From Acidobacteriota bacterium (GTDB taxonomy: Bacteria; Acidobacteriota; Thermoanaerobaculia; UBA5066): DNA of 64,000 nucleotides. Made by a program: the position numbers and the translations under genes. This document shows positions 40,661-50,927 of this stretch, piece after piece. The notes under the pieces were generated by a model. The model was given only the letters and a program-made list of their open reading frames with translations, did no database searches and was not told the origin of the DNA. Position 1 is the first letter of the stretch, and the number at the start of each line of letters is the position of its first letter. The stretch covers positions 44,491 through 108,490 of the forward strand of contig RHKY01000013.1 in assembly GCA_008363385.1 (NCBI GenBank). The letters run 5' to 3'.

Positions 40661-41221
40661 TTACGACCCCAGCAGCCCCTTCTTCAGGTCCTCCGACGGC
40701 GGCTTCGGGCCCATCCAGAGGAGGAACAGCGCGTCGGCGAACTCCTTCCCCTCGATCGTCCCGACGTCCTTTCCGTCGCGGCTGACGGTCGTACCGGCTC
40801 CCGGCGCGTAGGTGAAGGTCAGCTTGCTGCCGTCCTTCACGTCCGCCACCATGCCGTACATCTTCTCGATCGCGGCCTTCTGGTTGACCGCCTTCGGCCC
40901 CGCGTTGGCCTCGAAGCCCTCCTTGAAGGCGTCGACGAGGCTGTCCCGCCCGACGCTCCTCAGGAAGTGCATCTCGATCGACTTGGGGGCGTCGGCGGCG
41001 ACGACGGCGTTCGGGTCCTTCGAGGGCGCCTCGAGGTAGAGCCCGCCGACGTAGACCTTGAAGACGGCCTTCTTCCTCAGCCCCATGCCGTTCAGCTTCA
41101 GGGTCTTCCCGGCGACGGTCTTCGTGTCGGGCAGCTTGACGCCCGCCAGCTCGCCGGCGAATGCGGCCGGCGAGAGGGCCAGGGCGAGGGTCAGCGGGAG
41201 CGACAGGCGGCGCGGGTTCAT
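40661..41221 (-). CDS. chalcone isomerase-like periplasmic protein
   Basis: This 186-residue protein has a signal peptide (ending AAFAGELAG) and the CHI-like fold of the type found in many Gram-negative bacteria: LNGMGLRKKAVFKVYVGGLY, MHFLRSVGRDSLVDAFKEGF and a terminal FADALFLLWMGPKP. The ATG at 41221 is preferred to the upstream GTG because AGGAGG lies six bases before it. Bacterial CHI-like proteins are mostly of unknown function and probably bind a small molecule rather than isomerise chalcone. It is not clearly tied to its neighbours. Confidence 0.82.
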   Translation of the reverse strand: MNPRRLSLPLTLALALSPAAFAGELAGVKLPDTKTVAGKTLKLNGMGLRKKAVFKVYVGGLYLEAPSKDPNAVVAADAPKSIEMHFLRSVGRDSLVDAFKEGFEANAGPKAVNQKAAIEKMYGMVADVKDGSKLTFTYAPGAGTTVSRDGKDVGTIEGKEFADALFLLWMGPKPPSEDLKKGLLGS

Positions 41222-41266
41222 CTCGATCCTCCTCACGGACGTTCGGTCCGGCGGAGGATACCCCCC

Positions 41267-43246
41267 TTACGCTCCGTTCGAGGAGGGGGCGCGTTTGCGC
41301 GTCCCGGCCAGGAGGAGCCCGCCGAGAACGCCGAGGGCCGCGGCGGCCAGGGCGAGCCCAGCGCGGAGCGGCGGGCACTCGTACCGCAGGACGACCCGCG
41401 CGATCCCCGCGGGGACCGCGACCCGGAAGGGCGCACCGACCGGCGAGGCGACGGGCGCAGGCGCCCCGTTCACGGTGGCCCGCCAGCCGGGCCACGCCGC
41501 GTCGGCGACGACGAGAGACGAAGGGCTCTCGGCCCGGGTCTCCACGACCCAGAGGCCCGGAGCCCGGCGCGCGATCCGGGCCTCGCCTGCCGGCTCGAGC
41601 CGCACACGGGGCCTCGCCCTCCGGTTCCGGAGGAGCTTGCCGTCCGGCCCCGCGTAGACCTCCTCGAGGTCGAGGCCGAGCCGCTCGTTCAGGGTCGCCG
41701 CCGAGAAGGCGAACTGGGGGTGGAGCGCGAGGTGCGTCACGCTCCACTCGTCGAGAGCGGCCCCTCCGGGGGCCAGGTCCCACGGCTCGATCGCGTCGGT
41801 GGTGACCGGGAGGGTCCGGAACCGCCCCACCGCCTGGCGCCGCGCGCGGAAGTCGCGCGGGCCGAGCGCGTCGTACCCCCTCAGGTCGTCCAGGCCGAGG
41901 GCGGTCGCCGAGTTGGCGGGGAGGAAGCTGTGGAGCGGGAGGACGCGTGTGGGGCCGGGCTCGGCCGCGAGCCTTTCGAGGATCGGAGCGTCCGGGAAGA
42001 CGGAGCCGGCGGGGACCACCGCGTGGACGCCCCGCGCCGCGGCGAGGAGCTCGGCGGCCGCGACGGCCGGGAGGGCGAGGAGCGCCGGGCGGGCGCGCGG
42101 GAGCTTCCCCGAGATCCGGTCGAGGGCCCAGGACGCCAGCCAGCCGGCCGGGAGCGGGAGGAGGAGCAGCAGCCGGCTCCAGTAGACGGGCGTCGCCCGG
42201 GCGAGGCCGCGCGCGAGGGGTCCGTCGAAGGAGGCCGCGAGGAGGAGGAGGAGGACCGCGGCCCAGAAGCGGCACCGCCGGTCCCTCCAGCCTGCCGCCG
42301 CCCCGCCCAGCGCCAGGACGAGGACGGTCACCGAGACGGTCGCCGCCCCTTCGACGGGGTGGGAGACGGCGGCGTCCGGGACGACGAGCCGGAGGAGGCC
42401 GGCCAGCGGGAGGACGGCCGTGTGCCGGTCCGCTCCCATCCGGGCGGCCGAGAGGAGGTAGTACTCGACGAAGGGGAGGACGAGCGGAGCCGCCACCGCG
42501 CCGCCGAGGAGCGCCCCGAGGAGAGGGCGACCGACGGACCCCGCGCTCCGGGCGTGGAACAGGACCCAGGCTCCCGCGACGAGGAGCGCCATGAGCCAGG
42601 TCTCGGGGTGCCCGCCCGCCAGGACTAGGTACGTCGCCGCGGCCAGGCCGAGGACGTCGGCCGGGCGGTACCGCTCCACGAGCCGCCGCGCGAAGAGGAG
42701 GAGGAGCGGCACCGGCAGCGCCGAGAGGGTGTGCGGGTGCTCGAGCCAGCCGACGAAGGCGCCCGAGAGCCCGAACGCGACCCCGCCCAGCCAGCTCGCG
42801 GCCGGCGAGCGCCCTTCTCCCCGCAGCCACGCGAACGCGCTGCCGGCCGCCGTCAGGACCTTCAGCAGGAGCGTCAGGTTGAGCCCTCGCTCCACGCCCA
42901 GCAGGAGGATCGGCCAGACGAGCGGCGACCCGAGGGCCGGCAGCGGGTTCCCAGCCAGCGGCACACCGGCGTCCTGGTGGGGGTTCCAGAGCGGGAAGCG
43001 GCCGGCGAGGAGCTCCCGCCGCGCGAACTCCCACCACGGGACGAACTGCCAGACGGGGTCGGAGAGCGCCGGAGCCTGGAGTTCGGCCCGCGGGGAGAGC
43101 CCCCCCCACGGCCAGACCCAGGTGAGGACGTCGGCAGAGAGGAGGAGGCCCCGTCCCATCCCGAGGGCGAGGAAAGCGGCTCCCGCCAGGGCCGCCAGGC
43201 CGAGGGCGCCGGGGGCGAGGCGCCGGAGGCTGCCCGGTGTCGGCAT
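41267..43246 (-). CDS. YfhO-like polytopic membrane protein
   Basis: This 659-residue protein has about a dozen membrane helices and then a soluble C-terminal region of about 200 residues. The N-terminal loop (WWEFARRELLAGRFPLWNPH, DAGVPLAGNP) and the later LVVADAAWPGWRATVNG match YfhO family proteins, which resemble GT-C glycosyltransferases; in Firmicutes YfhO helps glycosylate teichoic acid. A good promoter just upstream (43256-43284) puts the transcription start about three bases before the ATG. The substrate is unknown. Confidence 0.8.
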   Translation of the reverse strand: MPTPGSLRRLAPGALGLAALAGAAFLALGMGRGLLLSADVLTWVWPWGGLSPRAELQAPALSDPVWQFVPWWEFARRELLAGRFPLWNPHQDAGVPLAGNPLPALGSPLVWPILLLGVERGLNLTLLLKVLTAAGSAFAWLRGEGRSPAASWLGGVAFGLSGAFVGWLEHPHTLSALPVPLLLLFARRLVERYRPADVLGLAAATYLVLAGGHPETWLMALLVAGAWVLFHARSAGSVGRPLLGALLGGAVAAPLVLPFVEYYLLSAARMGADRHTAVLPLAGLLRLVVPDAAVSHPVEGAATVSVTVLVLALGGAAAGWRDRRCRFWAAVLLLLLAASFDGPLARGLARATPVYWSRLLLLLPLPAGWLASWALDRISGKLPRARPALLALPAVAAAELLAAARGVHAVVPAGSVFPDAPILERLAAEPGPTRVLPLHSFLPANSATALGLDDLRGYDALGPRDFRARRQAVGRFRTLPVTTDAIEPWDLAPGGAALDEWSVTHLALHPQFAFSAATLNERLGLDLEEVYAGPDGKLLRNRRARPRVRLEPAGEARIARRAPGLWVVETRAESPSSLVVADAAWPGWRATVNGAPAPVASPVGAPFRVAVPAGIARVVLRYECPPLRAGLALAAAALGVLGGLLLAGTRKRAPSSNGA

Positions 43247-43255
43247 GTGGGCGGG

Positions 43256-43284
43256 ATCGTAGGAGCGCGACGAGCCTCTGGCAA
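43256..43284 (-). promoter_or_regulatory. promoter of the YfhO-like gene, nearly leaderless
   Basis: On the minus strand TTGCCA (43284-43279, five of six consensus) and TACGAT (43261-43256) are 17 bases apart. The ATG at 43246 follows the -10 by nine bases, leaving little or no 5' leader and no Shine-Dalgarno site. Confidence 0.6.
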
Positions 43285-43368
43285 TCGCCGCCCCCCGTCC
43301 GGTCTCGAACGTGAGCCCCTCGGTGGGCGTGGTACCGTTCCGGCGCCAGACCCCCCAAGGAGCGACGG

Positions 43369-45552
43369 GTGAACGAGGATGCCGATCCTCTGATCGGGCG
43401 GAGCGTGAGCCACTACCGGGTCGAGGCGGTCCTCGGCCGCGGCGGGATGGGGACCGTCTACCTGGCGACGGACACCCGCCTGGCCCGCACGGTCGCCCTG
43501 AAGCTCCTCCCTTCGGACGCCGCCTCGCCGGCGAGGCGGCAGCGCTTCCTCCGCGAGGCGCAGGCGGCCTCGGCCCTGGACCACCCGGGGATCGTCACCG
43601 TCCACGACGTCGGCAACGACCTGGGCTCGGACTTCATCGTCATGGAGCACGTCAAGGGCCGGACGCTGCGCGAGGTGATCCAGTCGGGGCCGGTGGCGGT
43701 CGCGGACGCCCTCTCCTGGGTCCGGCAGGCGGCGGCCGCGCTCGCCGCCGCGCACCGGGCGGGGATCGTCCACCGCGACCTGAAGCCCCAGAACCTGATG
43801 CTGACGGCGGACGGGCGCCTCAAGGTCCTCGACTTCGGCCTGGCCAGCGTGGAGTACGCCGAGGCGGGGTCGGCGGAGACGACGGCGGAGCGGCTGACCT
43901 CCTCCGGCGCGGTCCTCGGCACGCCGGGCTACATGTCGCCGGAGCAGGCGGAGGGTCGTCCTGTCGACGCGCGCACGGACGTCTTCGCGCTCGGGGTCGT
44001 CCTCTACGAGCTGCTCACGGGAAGGGCGCCGTTCCGCGGGGCCTCGGCCCCCGCCGTCCTCTACGCGATCGTCCACCAGGAGCCGGAGCCGGCCTCTCGC
44101 CTGCGCCCCGGGCTGAGCCAGGGCGCGACCGACCTCCTGGAAGGGATGCTGACCAAGGACCCCGACCGGCGCTTCCGGGACGGCGGGGAGCTCCTCGAGG
44201 CCGTCTCGGGCCTCGTGGGTTCCACCGGGACCGCGCCTCGCCCGGGACACGGAGCCGGGAACGCGCGGGCCCGCGCGAGGAGGCGCCGGGCGTGGGCCGC
44301 AGGCCTGGCCGTCCTGCTCCTGGGCATCGCGCTCGCCGGCGTCCTCTGGAGACGGCGGGCCCCGGCCGCCGCGGCGCCTGGTGCCGCGGCCGCGCCCGGA
44401 GCCGCCACCGCCTACGACCGGTACCTCGAGGGCCTGGAGCTCCTGAAGCGCTGGGACAAGGGGGAGAACCTGGACCGGGCGATCCGGCTCTTCGGCGAGG
44501 CCGCCGCGAAGGACCCGGCCTTCGCCCTCGCCTTCGCCCGGCTGGCCGACGCCCAGCGGATCCGGCACGCCCTGACGCACGACGAGGCCTGGCTGGAGGC
44601 GGCGGCGAAGAACGCGGACGAGGCGGCACGTCTGAACCCCGGCCTGGCTCCGGTCCAGGTGGCGCTGGGGCGCGTCCACGCGATGCGGGGCCAGAACGAC
44701 CTGGCCTTCGCGGCGTTCGAGCGTGCCCTGGCGATCGACCCCAACAGCGCGGAGGCCAACCAGGCGATCGCACGCCTCTACGAGCGGCTGGGCCGGCCGA
44801 AGGACGCCGAGGCGTCCCATCACAGGGCGATCTCGCTCGACCCGGAGAGCGTCGACGTCCTCGACTCGTACGCGAGCTTCCTCTTCCGGCAAGGCCGGTT
44901 CGAGGAGGCGGCCCGCCAGTGGCAGGCCGTCGTCCGGCTCGCGCCGGACCACGCGACCGCGCTGGTCAACCTCGGGTCCGCCCTGAACGAGAGCGGCAGG
45001 GTCCCGGAGGCCGTCACCGTCCTGGAGCGGGCCGTCGCCGTCAAGCCCTCGTACATGGCCTACTCCAACCTGGGGACGGCCTTCTCGAGGGCGGGCCGCC
45101 ACGCGGAGGCCGCGCGGGCCTACCGCGAGGCGCTGAAGCTCGACGACGCGGACTGGATGGTCTGGGGCAACCTCGGCTACGTCCTGTCCTGGACGGGCGG
45201 GAGGGACGGCGAGGCGGGAGCGGCGTTCGAGCGCGCGACCTCCCTGGCCGAGGCGGCGCGCAAGGAGAACCCGCGCGACGCCTTCGTCCACAGCGACCTG
45301 GCGCTCTACTACGCCAAGACCGGCCGCCGGCAGCCGGCCCAGGACCGGCTGAAGACCGCGCTCGCCCTCTCCCCGGACTCCGGGGAGATCCGGGCCGCCG
45401 CCGCGGAGGTCCACGAGCTCCTCGGAGAGCGCGACGTGGCGGTCGCCTCCGCGAAGAAGGCGCTCGAGCTCGGGTACCCGCGGCAGGGGCTCGTCCGGAA
45501 CCCCGAGCTGACCCGGCTGCTCGAAGACCCGCGAATGCAGGCGGCGCCGTGA
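43369..45552 (+). CDS. serine/threonine protein kinase with TPR sensor domain
   Basis: This 727-residue protein starts at a GTG with AAGGAG seven bases upstream. Residues 15-285 are a Hanks-type kinase with all key motifs: GRGGMGTVY loop, VALKLL lysine, HRDLKPQN catalytic loop, DFG and GTPGYMSPEQ. A single membrane helix follows (about 305-322, AAGLAVLLLGIALAGVLW). Residues 345-720 are tetratricopeptide repeats (for example NLGSALNESGRVPEAVTVLERA and NLGTAFSRAGRHAEAARAYREA). The kinase is therefore inside the cell and the TPR part in the periplasm. It probably senses a periplasmic partner and signals by phosphorylation. Target unknown. Confidence 0.92.
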   Translation: MNEDADPLIGRSVSHYRVEAVLGRGGMGTVYLATDTRLARTVALKLLPSDAASPARRQRFLREAQAASALDHPGIVTVHDVGNDLGSDFIVMEHVKGRTLREVIQSGPVAVADALSWVRQAAAALAAAHRAGIVHRDLKPQNLMLTADGRLKVLDFGLASVEYAEAGSAETTAERLTSSGAVLGTPGYMSPEQAEGRPVDARTDVFALGVVLYELLTGRAPFRGASAPAVLYAIVHQEPEPASRLRPGLSQGATDLLEGMLTKDPDRRFRDGGELLEAVSGLVGSTGTAPRPGHGAGNARARARRRRAWAAGLAVLLLGIALAGVLWRRRAPAAAAPGAAAAPGAATAYDRYLEGLELLKRWDKGENLDRAIRLFGEAAAKDPAFALAFARLADAQRIRHALTHDEAWLEAAAKNADEAARLNPGLAPVQVALGRVHAMRGQNDLAFAAFERALAIDPNSAEANQAIARLYERLGRPKDAEASHHRAISLDPESVDVLDSYASFLFRQGRFEEAARQWQAVVRLAPDHATALVNLGSALNESGRVPEAVTVLERAVAVKPSYMAYSNLGTAFSRAGRHAEAARAYREALKLDDADWMVWGNLGYVLSWTGGRDGEAGAAFERATSLAEAARKENPRDAFVHSDLALYYAKTGRRQPAQDRLKTALALSPDSGEIRAAAAEVHELLGERDVAVASAKKALELGYPRQGLVRNPELTRLLEDPRMQAAP

Positions 45553-45603
45553 GGCGCCGGATCCCCCTAGAGCCCGGAACCTGACTCACGCAAGGAGGAG
45601 AGA

Positions 45604-45921
45604 ATGGCAGAGAAACCCGCCGTCAAGAGCGCCCTGTACACCATCGCGATCGCCGGCTCCGGAGACCCGGTCCCCCCCGACCTCCCGGTCGGTCCGGGCG
45701 ACAAGATCCGGTGGCGCAACGACCTCGGCAAGACGATCACGGCCTTCGCGCTTCCGTCGTGCGTCTCGCCGCCGACCAGCCCGGCTCCGATCGCGCCCGG
45801 AAAGCAGACCCGCTCCTACACGGTCAAGAAGGGCAAGCTGGGCAGGTTCCACTACGCCTATGTCTGGGACGACGTCGCGAAGGGCACCCGCAGCGGCGTC
45901 ATCGACGTCGGCAACATGTAG
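45604..45921 (+). CDS. small cupredoxin-like protein without copper ligands
   Basis: This 105-residue protein follows the kinase by 51 bases with a good AAGGAGG site. Its strands (YTIAIAG, VGPGDKIRWRND, TITAFALPSCV, RSYTVKKGKLGRFHYAYVWDD) resemble a cupredoxin sandwich, but the His-Cys-His-Met copper set is not present, only one Cys and one His. No signal peptide is visible, so it may be cytoplasmic. Function unknown; the fold assignment is tentative. Confidence 0.6.
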   Translation: MAEKPAVKSALYTIAIAGSGDPVPPDLPVGPGDKIRWRNDLGKTITAFALPSCVSPPTSPAPIAPGKQTRSYTVKKGKLGRFHYAYVWDDVAKGTRSGVIDVGNM

Positions 45922-45961
45922 GAGGGAGTCCGGCCGGGGCGGGGCCGTGGAGAATGGTCCC

Positions 45962-46873
45962 GTGCGTTCCCTCCTGCTCCTCCTCTTCGCCGCCCGGGCG
46001 CTCGTCGCCGGACCGGCGGACGGCCCGGGGCGTGCCTCGGTCGCGACGCCGGAGGAGGCCCTCGACCGCCTCGGGTCCGTCACGGTCCTCGACGCCCGGG
46101 ACGCGAAGGCCTTCCGGCGGGGCCACGTCCCGGGGGCGCGGCGCGCCGACTGGCGGGACTTCACCGCGCAGAGGCCCGGGGCCCTGACGCTCCTCCTCGG
46201 CGACCCGTCCCGCTGGGGGCGCCTCGCCGAGCCCGGGCCTTCGCTCGTGGCGAAGCTCCGGGCGCTCGGCCTGGGGAAGGACCGGCCCGTCCTCGTCGTC
46301 GGCGACCCGGCCGGGTGGGGCGAGGAGGGGCGGGTCGCCTGGAGCCTCCTCTACTGGGGGGCCGGGGAGGTGCTCCTCCTCGACGGCGGCTTCCCGGCCT
46401 GGGCCTCGGATCCCTCCCGCCCCGTCGAGACGGGCGAGCCCCTCGCGGGCCCCTCCGGCGACTTCGTCGTCCGGCTCCGCCCCGGGAGGCGGGCCGAGAA
46501 GGCGGACCTCGTCGCCGGTGTTCGGTCGGGAGCCGGGCCGCTCCTCGACGCACGAGACGCGGCCGAGTTCGACGGCAAGCGCCTCCACGGTCAGCGGCGG
46601 GGCGGGCACCTCCCCGGTGCGCGCCTCGTCCCGTTCCGCTCCCTCTTCCGCCCGGACGGGCGCTACGTCGACGCGGAGACGCTCGCCGCGCTCGTGGGCC
46701 CGCTCGACCCGGCCACGCCTCCCGTCACCTACTGCACGGGCGGCGTGAGGTCGGGGCTCCTGACGGCCCTCCTCGAGGCCCGCCTCGGCGTCCCCGCCGT
46801 CAACTACGACGGCTCGCTCTGGGAGTGGTCGGCCGACGCCTCGCTGCCGCTCGTCAGCCCTGGATCTCGTTGA
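45962..46873 (+). CDS. exported tandem-rhodanese sulfurtransferase
   Basis: This 303-residue protein starts at a GTG (45962) with GGAG nine bases upstream and has a signal peptide (RSLLLLLFAARALVAG). Two rhodanese domains follow. The first (25-155) has DARDAKAFRRGHVPGA but no catalytic Cys. The second (160-300) has the catalytic loop TYCTGGVRSG with Cys near 258. The layout matches thiosulfate or 3-mercaptopyruvate sulfurtransferases, here in the periplasm. Its 3' end overlaps the convergent glyS gene by 20 bases. Confidence 0.85.
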   Translation: MRSLLLLLFAARALVAGPADGPGRASVATPEEALDRLGSVTVLDARDAKAFRRGHVPGARRADWRDFTAQRPGALTLLLGDPSRWGRLAEPGPSLVAKLRALGLGKDRPVLVVGDPAGWGEEGRVAWSLLYWGAGEVLLLDGGFPAWASDPSRPVETGEPLAGPSGDFVVRLRPGRRAEKADLVAGVRSGAGPLLDARDAAEFDGKRLHGQRRGGHLPGARLVPFRSLFRPDGRYVDAETLAALVGPLDPATPPVTYCTGGVRSGLLTALLEARLGVPAVNYDGSLWEWSADASLPLVSPGSR

Positions 46874-48912
46874 AGCGGGCCACGCGCGCGAACTGGTCGC
46901 GCATGGCGCGGAGGAGGGCGATGCGGTTCCTGCGGACCGCCTCGTCCTCGGCCAGGACGAGGACCTCGGTGAAGAAGCGGTCGAGGCTCGGCCCGAGCGA
47001 GGCCATGACCGACAGCGCCATGGCGTACTGCCGCGAGCCGACGAGGAGGTCGATCATCCCGCGGGCCTGGAAGTAGTCGGAGGCCAGCTGGCGCTCGGCG
47101 TCCTCGGACAGGAGGGCCGGGTCGGGCTCGGGCGCGCCCTCCCCCGCCTGCGCGAGGATGTTCTGGATCCTCTTGAACGCGATCGAGAGCGGGAGGAAGT
47201 CCTCCTTCTTCCGGATCGCGGCCACGGCCGACACGCGGTCCGCGGCGTCGGACACGTCCCGGCAGTCCGTCGTCAGGACCGCCTCCACCTCGTCGTGGCG
47301 GAAGCCGCGCCGCTCCAGGAGGTGCCGCAGGCGCTCCGCGAAGAACGCCTCGAGGTCGGCGAGGACCTCCTCGCGCCCCCTCGGGAGCCCCGCGTGCAAC
47401 GCCAGGGCGTCCGCGGCGGCGCGCGGGAGGTCGACCCTCCAGCCCTTGTCGAGGAGGATCTTGACGACGCCCAGCGCGGCGCGCCGGAGGGCGTAGGGGT
47501 CCTTCGACCCGGTCGGCACGAGGCCGAGGCCGAAGAGCCCGGCCAGCGTGTCGAGGCGGTCGGCCAGGGCGACGACGCCCCCCACGTCGCCTCGCGGGAC
47601 GTCGTCCTCGGCGGAAGCGGGCCGGTACTGGTCGTAGATCGCCTGCCAGACCGGCTCCGGCTCCCCCTGCTGGCGGGCGTAGAGCCCCCCGACGACCCCC
47701 TGCAGGTCCGTGAACTCGCGCACCATCGCAGAGACGAGGTCGGTCTTCATCAGCCGGGCCGCCCGGACGGCGGCCGGGGCGACGTGGGAGAGCCCGAGGC
47801 GCTCGGCGAGCTTCTCGGAGAGCTCCTGGATCCGGCCGGTCCGCTTCAGCGTGTCGCCGAGCTTCTCCTGGAACTGCAGGGACGAGAGCTTCGGCAGCCG
47901 GTCCTCGAGCGTCTGCTTGAGGTCTTCTTGCCAGAAGAAGCGGGCGTCGGCGAAGCGGGCGTTCAGCACCCACTCGTTCCCGCGGACGATCAGCCCCTTC
48001 GGGTCGCCGGTGTGGTCGGCCACGGCGAGGAAGTAGGGCATCAGCCGCCCGTCGGGGCTCCTGACCGGGAGGACCTTCTGGTGCTCGCGCATCGAGGTGA
48101 CGAGGACCTCGTCGGGGAGCTTCAGGAACTCCTCGCGGAACGCCCCCCGGACGAGACCGGGCCACTCGACCAGGTTGGCCCAGGTGTCGACGAGGGCCGG
48201 GTCCTCGGCCGGGACTCCGCCCACCTCCTCGGCCAGCTCGCGCGCCCGCTCGAAGAGGCGCCGCCGCCGCTCCGCGTAGTCCGGCTCCACGCAGCTCTTC
48301 CGGAGCTTGGCGAGGTAGTCGTCGGCTCCGGTCGCGATGACCCGCTCCGGGGCCAGGGTGCGGTGCCCGACCGTCACCCGCCCCGTCTCCACGCCGAAGA
48401 CCGTGAACGGGACGACGAGCCCGTCGAAGAGCGCCACGACGGAGTGGATCGGCCTCACCCAGCTCGGCTTGCCGTCCCCCCATCGCATCGTCTTCGGGAA
48501 GGCCATCCGCTCGACGACGCCCGGGAGGACCTCCGCGAGGACGTCCGAGGTGGGCCGGCCCTCGATCCGCTTCCGGGCCGAGGCGTACCGCCCCTTCGGG
48601 GTGTCGACGGCGACGAGGCTGGCCACGTCCACGCCCTGCCCCCGCGCGAACCCCTCGGCCGCGCGCGTCGGCCGGCCCTCCGCGTCCCAGGCCGCCGAGG
48701 CCGGCGGGCCGACGACGTCCGTCTCGACGTCCTCCTGCCCCTCCGGCAGGTCGTCCGAGCGGAGGATCAGGCGCCGGGAGGTGGACTGGACGAAGAACGT
48801 GCCGTTGATCCTCTGGTCGGCCAGGGCGCCCGCCACCGCCCGGAGGAGGTCGTTGCGCGCCCCGTGGAGGAAGCCGGCCGGGATCTCCTCGGCGAGGATC
48901 TCGAGCAGGAAC

Positions 48913-48920
<8 letters not shown>
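46854..48920 (-). CDS. glyS: glycyl-tRNA synthetase beta subunit
   Basis: This 688-residue protein has the usual length and ends with the DALR-type anticodon-binding region ([24 protein letters not shown]). Typical segments are [14 protein letters not shown] at the start, [19 protein letters not shown] and ATSMREHQK-like ([14 protein letters not shown]). It starts eight bases inside the end of glyQ, so the two subunits are made together. With GlyQ it forms the alpha2beta2 enzyme that charges tRNA-Gly. Its 3' end overlaps the convergent rhodanese gene. Confidence 0.96.
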
Positions 48921-49827
<907 letters not shown>

Positions 49828-49892
49828 CTCGACCTCGGGGTTGCGCGGTGCGCGGCGAGGGAGCGTAGCACGCGGCGCGGGCCCTGGTCCGG

Positions 49893-50624
49893 TCAGCCCA
49901 GGAGGCCCAGGAGGCGGTAGCTCCGGAGCTCGTGGCCGAGGAAGCGCCGACGGGCCTCCCGGGCCACCGCCTCGACGGTCGAGAGCGCCCCCGGCTCGGG
50001 CGCCCCCAGGGCCGGGAGGGGGGAGCGGCGGATGGCGCGCAGGAGCCGGCGAGCGTCCTCCCCGACGAAGAGGCCGGCCCCGCCGGCGCACCCGGCGTGG
50101 CAGATGCCCGGGGACCGAGGGTCCATCCGCGCCTCCCCGGGCCCGATCGGCTCGCCGCAGGTGGCGCACCGCTCCTCCTCCGGCAGGACGCCCGAGAGCC
50201 GCAGGAGCCAGACCTCGAAGTACCGCGCGGCCAGCCCCGGCTCGACGCCCGACAGGAGCGCGTCCAGGACGTGCCGGACCAGCCGGTAGACCTCGGTCCC
50301 CGGCTCCGACTCCGGGACGAACGTCAGGGCGCTCTCCGCCAGGTACGGCAGGAGCATCGCCGCGGGGGTGCCGGCGAGCTCGTAGGACGTCCGGAGGACC
50401 TCGGCCGCGTCCAGGCGCGCCAGGTCCGCCCCCTCTCGCCGGAAGTAGGTCGCCGCGACCTCGTTCAGCGTCTGGAGCGCCGCCGCGCGCCGGGAGCGCC
50501 CGCGCGCCCCCTTGACGGCCGCCCGGACCACGCCGTGGTCCTTCGTCAGGAGGGCCGTGACGAGGTCCCGCTCCGAGAGCGGGTCCACCTTCAGGACGAA
50601 GGCCGTCGTCGAGACGAGCGCCAC
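49893..50624 (-). CDS. recO: DNA repair protein RecO
   Basis: This 243-residue protein has an OB-fold start ([34 protein letters not shown]), the helical middle and a four-Cys zinc site (CATCGEPIG, then CHAGC near residue 170). It loads RecA with RecR and anneals single strands. The GTG start at 50624 gives the family's usual N-terminus; no clear ribosome site. It is divergent from the Zn-ribbon gene with 54 bases between. Confidence 0.9.
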   Translation of the reverse strand: MALVSTTAFVLKVDPLSERDLVTALLTKDHGVVRAAVKGARGRSRRAAALQTLNEVAATYFRREGADLARLDAAEVLRTSYELAGTPAAMLLPYLAESALTFVPESEPGTEVYRLVRHVLDALLSGVEPGLAARYFEVWLLRLSGVLPEEERCATCGEPIGPGEARMDPRSPGICHAGCAGGAGLFVGEDARRLLRAIRRSPLPALGAPEPGALSTVEAVAREARRRFLGHELRSYRLLGLLG

Positions 50625-50665
50625 GGGGGGATTCTCTCGTCTTCTCCCCCCTCGGTGCCGTCGAG

Positions 50666-50671
50666 TAGACT
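50666..50671 (+). promoter_or_regulatory. -10 element TAGACT close to an ATG (possible leaderless start)
   Basis: TAGACT ends seven bases before the ATG at 50679 and no Shine-Dalgarno site is seen. The -35 is not clear. It would serve the Zn-ribbon gene and mqnE. Confidence 0.3.
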
Positions 50672-50678
50672 CCGGCGC

Positions 50679-50927
50679 ATGTCCGGACCCGTCTGGAAGC
50701 TGCTGCGCCTCGAGGGGACCTGCGACGCCTGCGGCGAGGCCTCGGCCGAGCTGCTCGCCGTCGGGACCGTCGTCGACTTCGAGTTCCGTCCCGAGACCCG
50801 CTACTGCCGCGCCTGCTACGAGCGCTACAAGGGCCACCGCGACGAGCTCCACCCCCGGGCCGTGGCCGAGCAGCGCGCGCCGTCGCTCCTGAGCCGGCCG
50901 GACGCGGTCCCCGACCTCCCCGAGTGA
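50679..50927 (+). CDS. small Zn-ribbon protein
   Basis: This 82-residue protein has two Cys pairs (CDACG near 16 and CRAC near 44), a likely zinc ribbon, then a charged helical tail. Its stop overlaps the mqnE start (GTGA), so it is co-translated with it. Not recognised beyond the metal site; the length and coupling suggest an accessory or regulatory protein. Confidence 0.6.
   Translation: MSGPVWKLLRLEGTCDACGEASAELLAVGTVVDFEFRPETRYCRACYERYKGHRDELHPRAVAEQRAPSLLSRPDAVPDLPE

Noticed and set aside
45604-45921. A functional blue copper protein
   Set aside because: The set of His, Cys, His and Met ligands is not present, so the copper role was dropped and only the fold is suggested.
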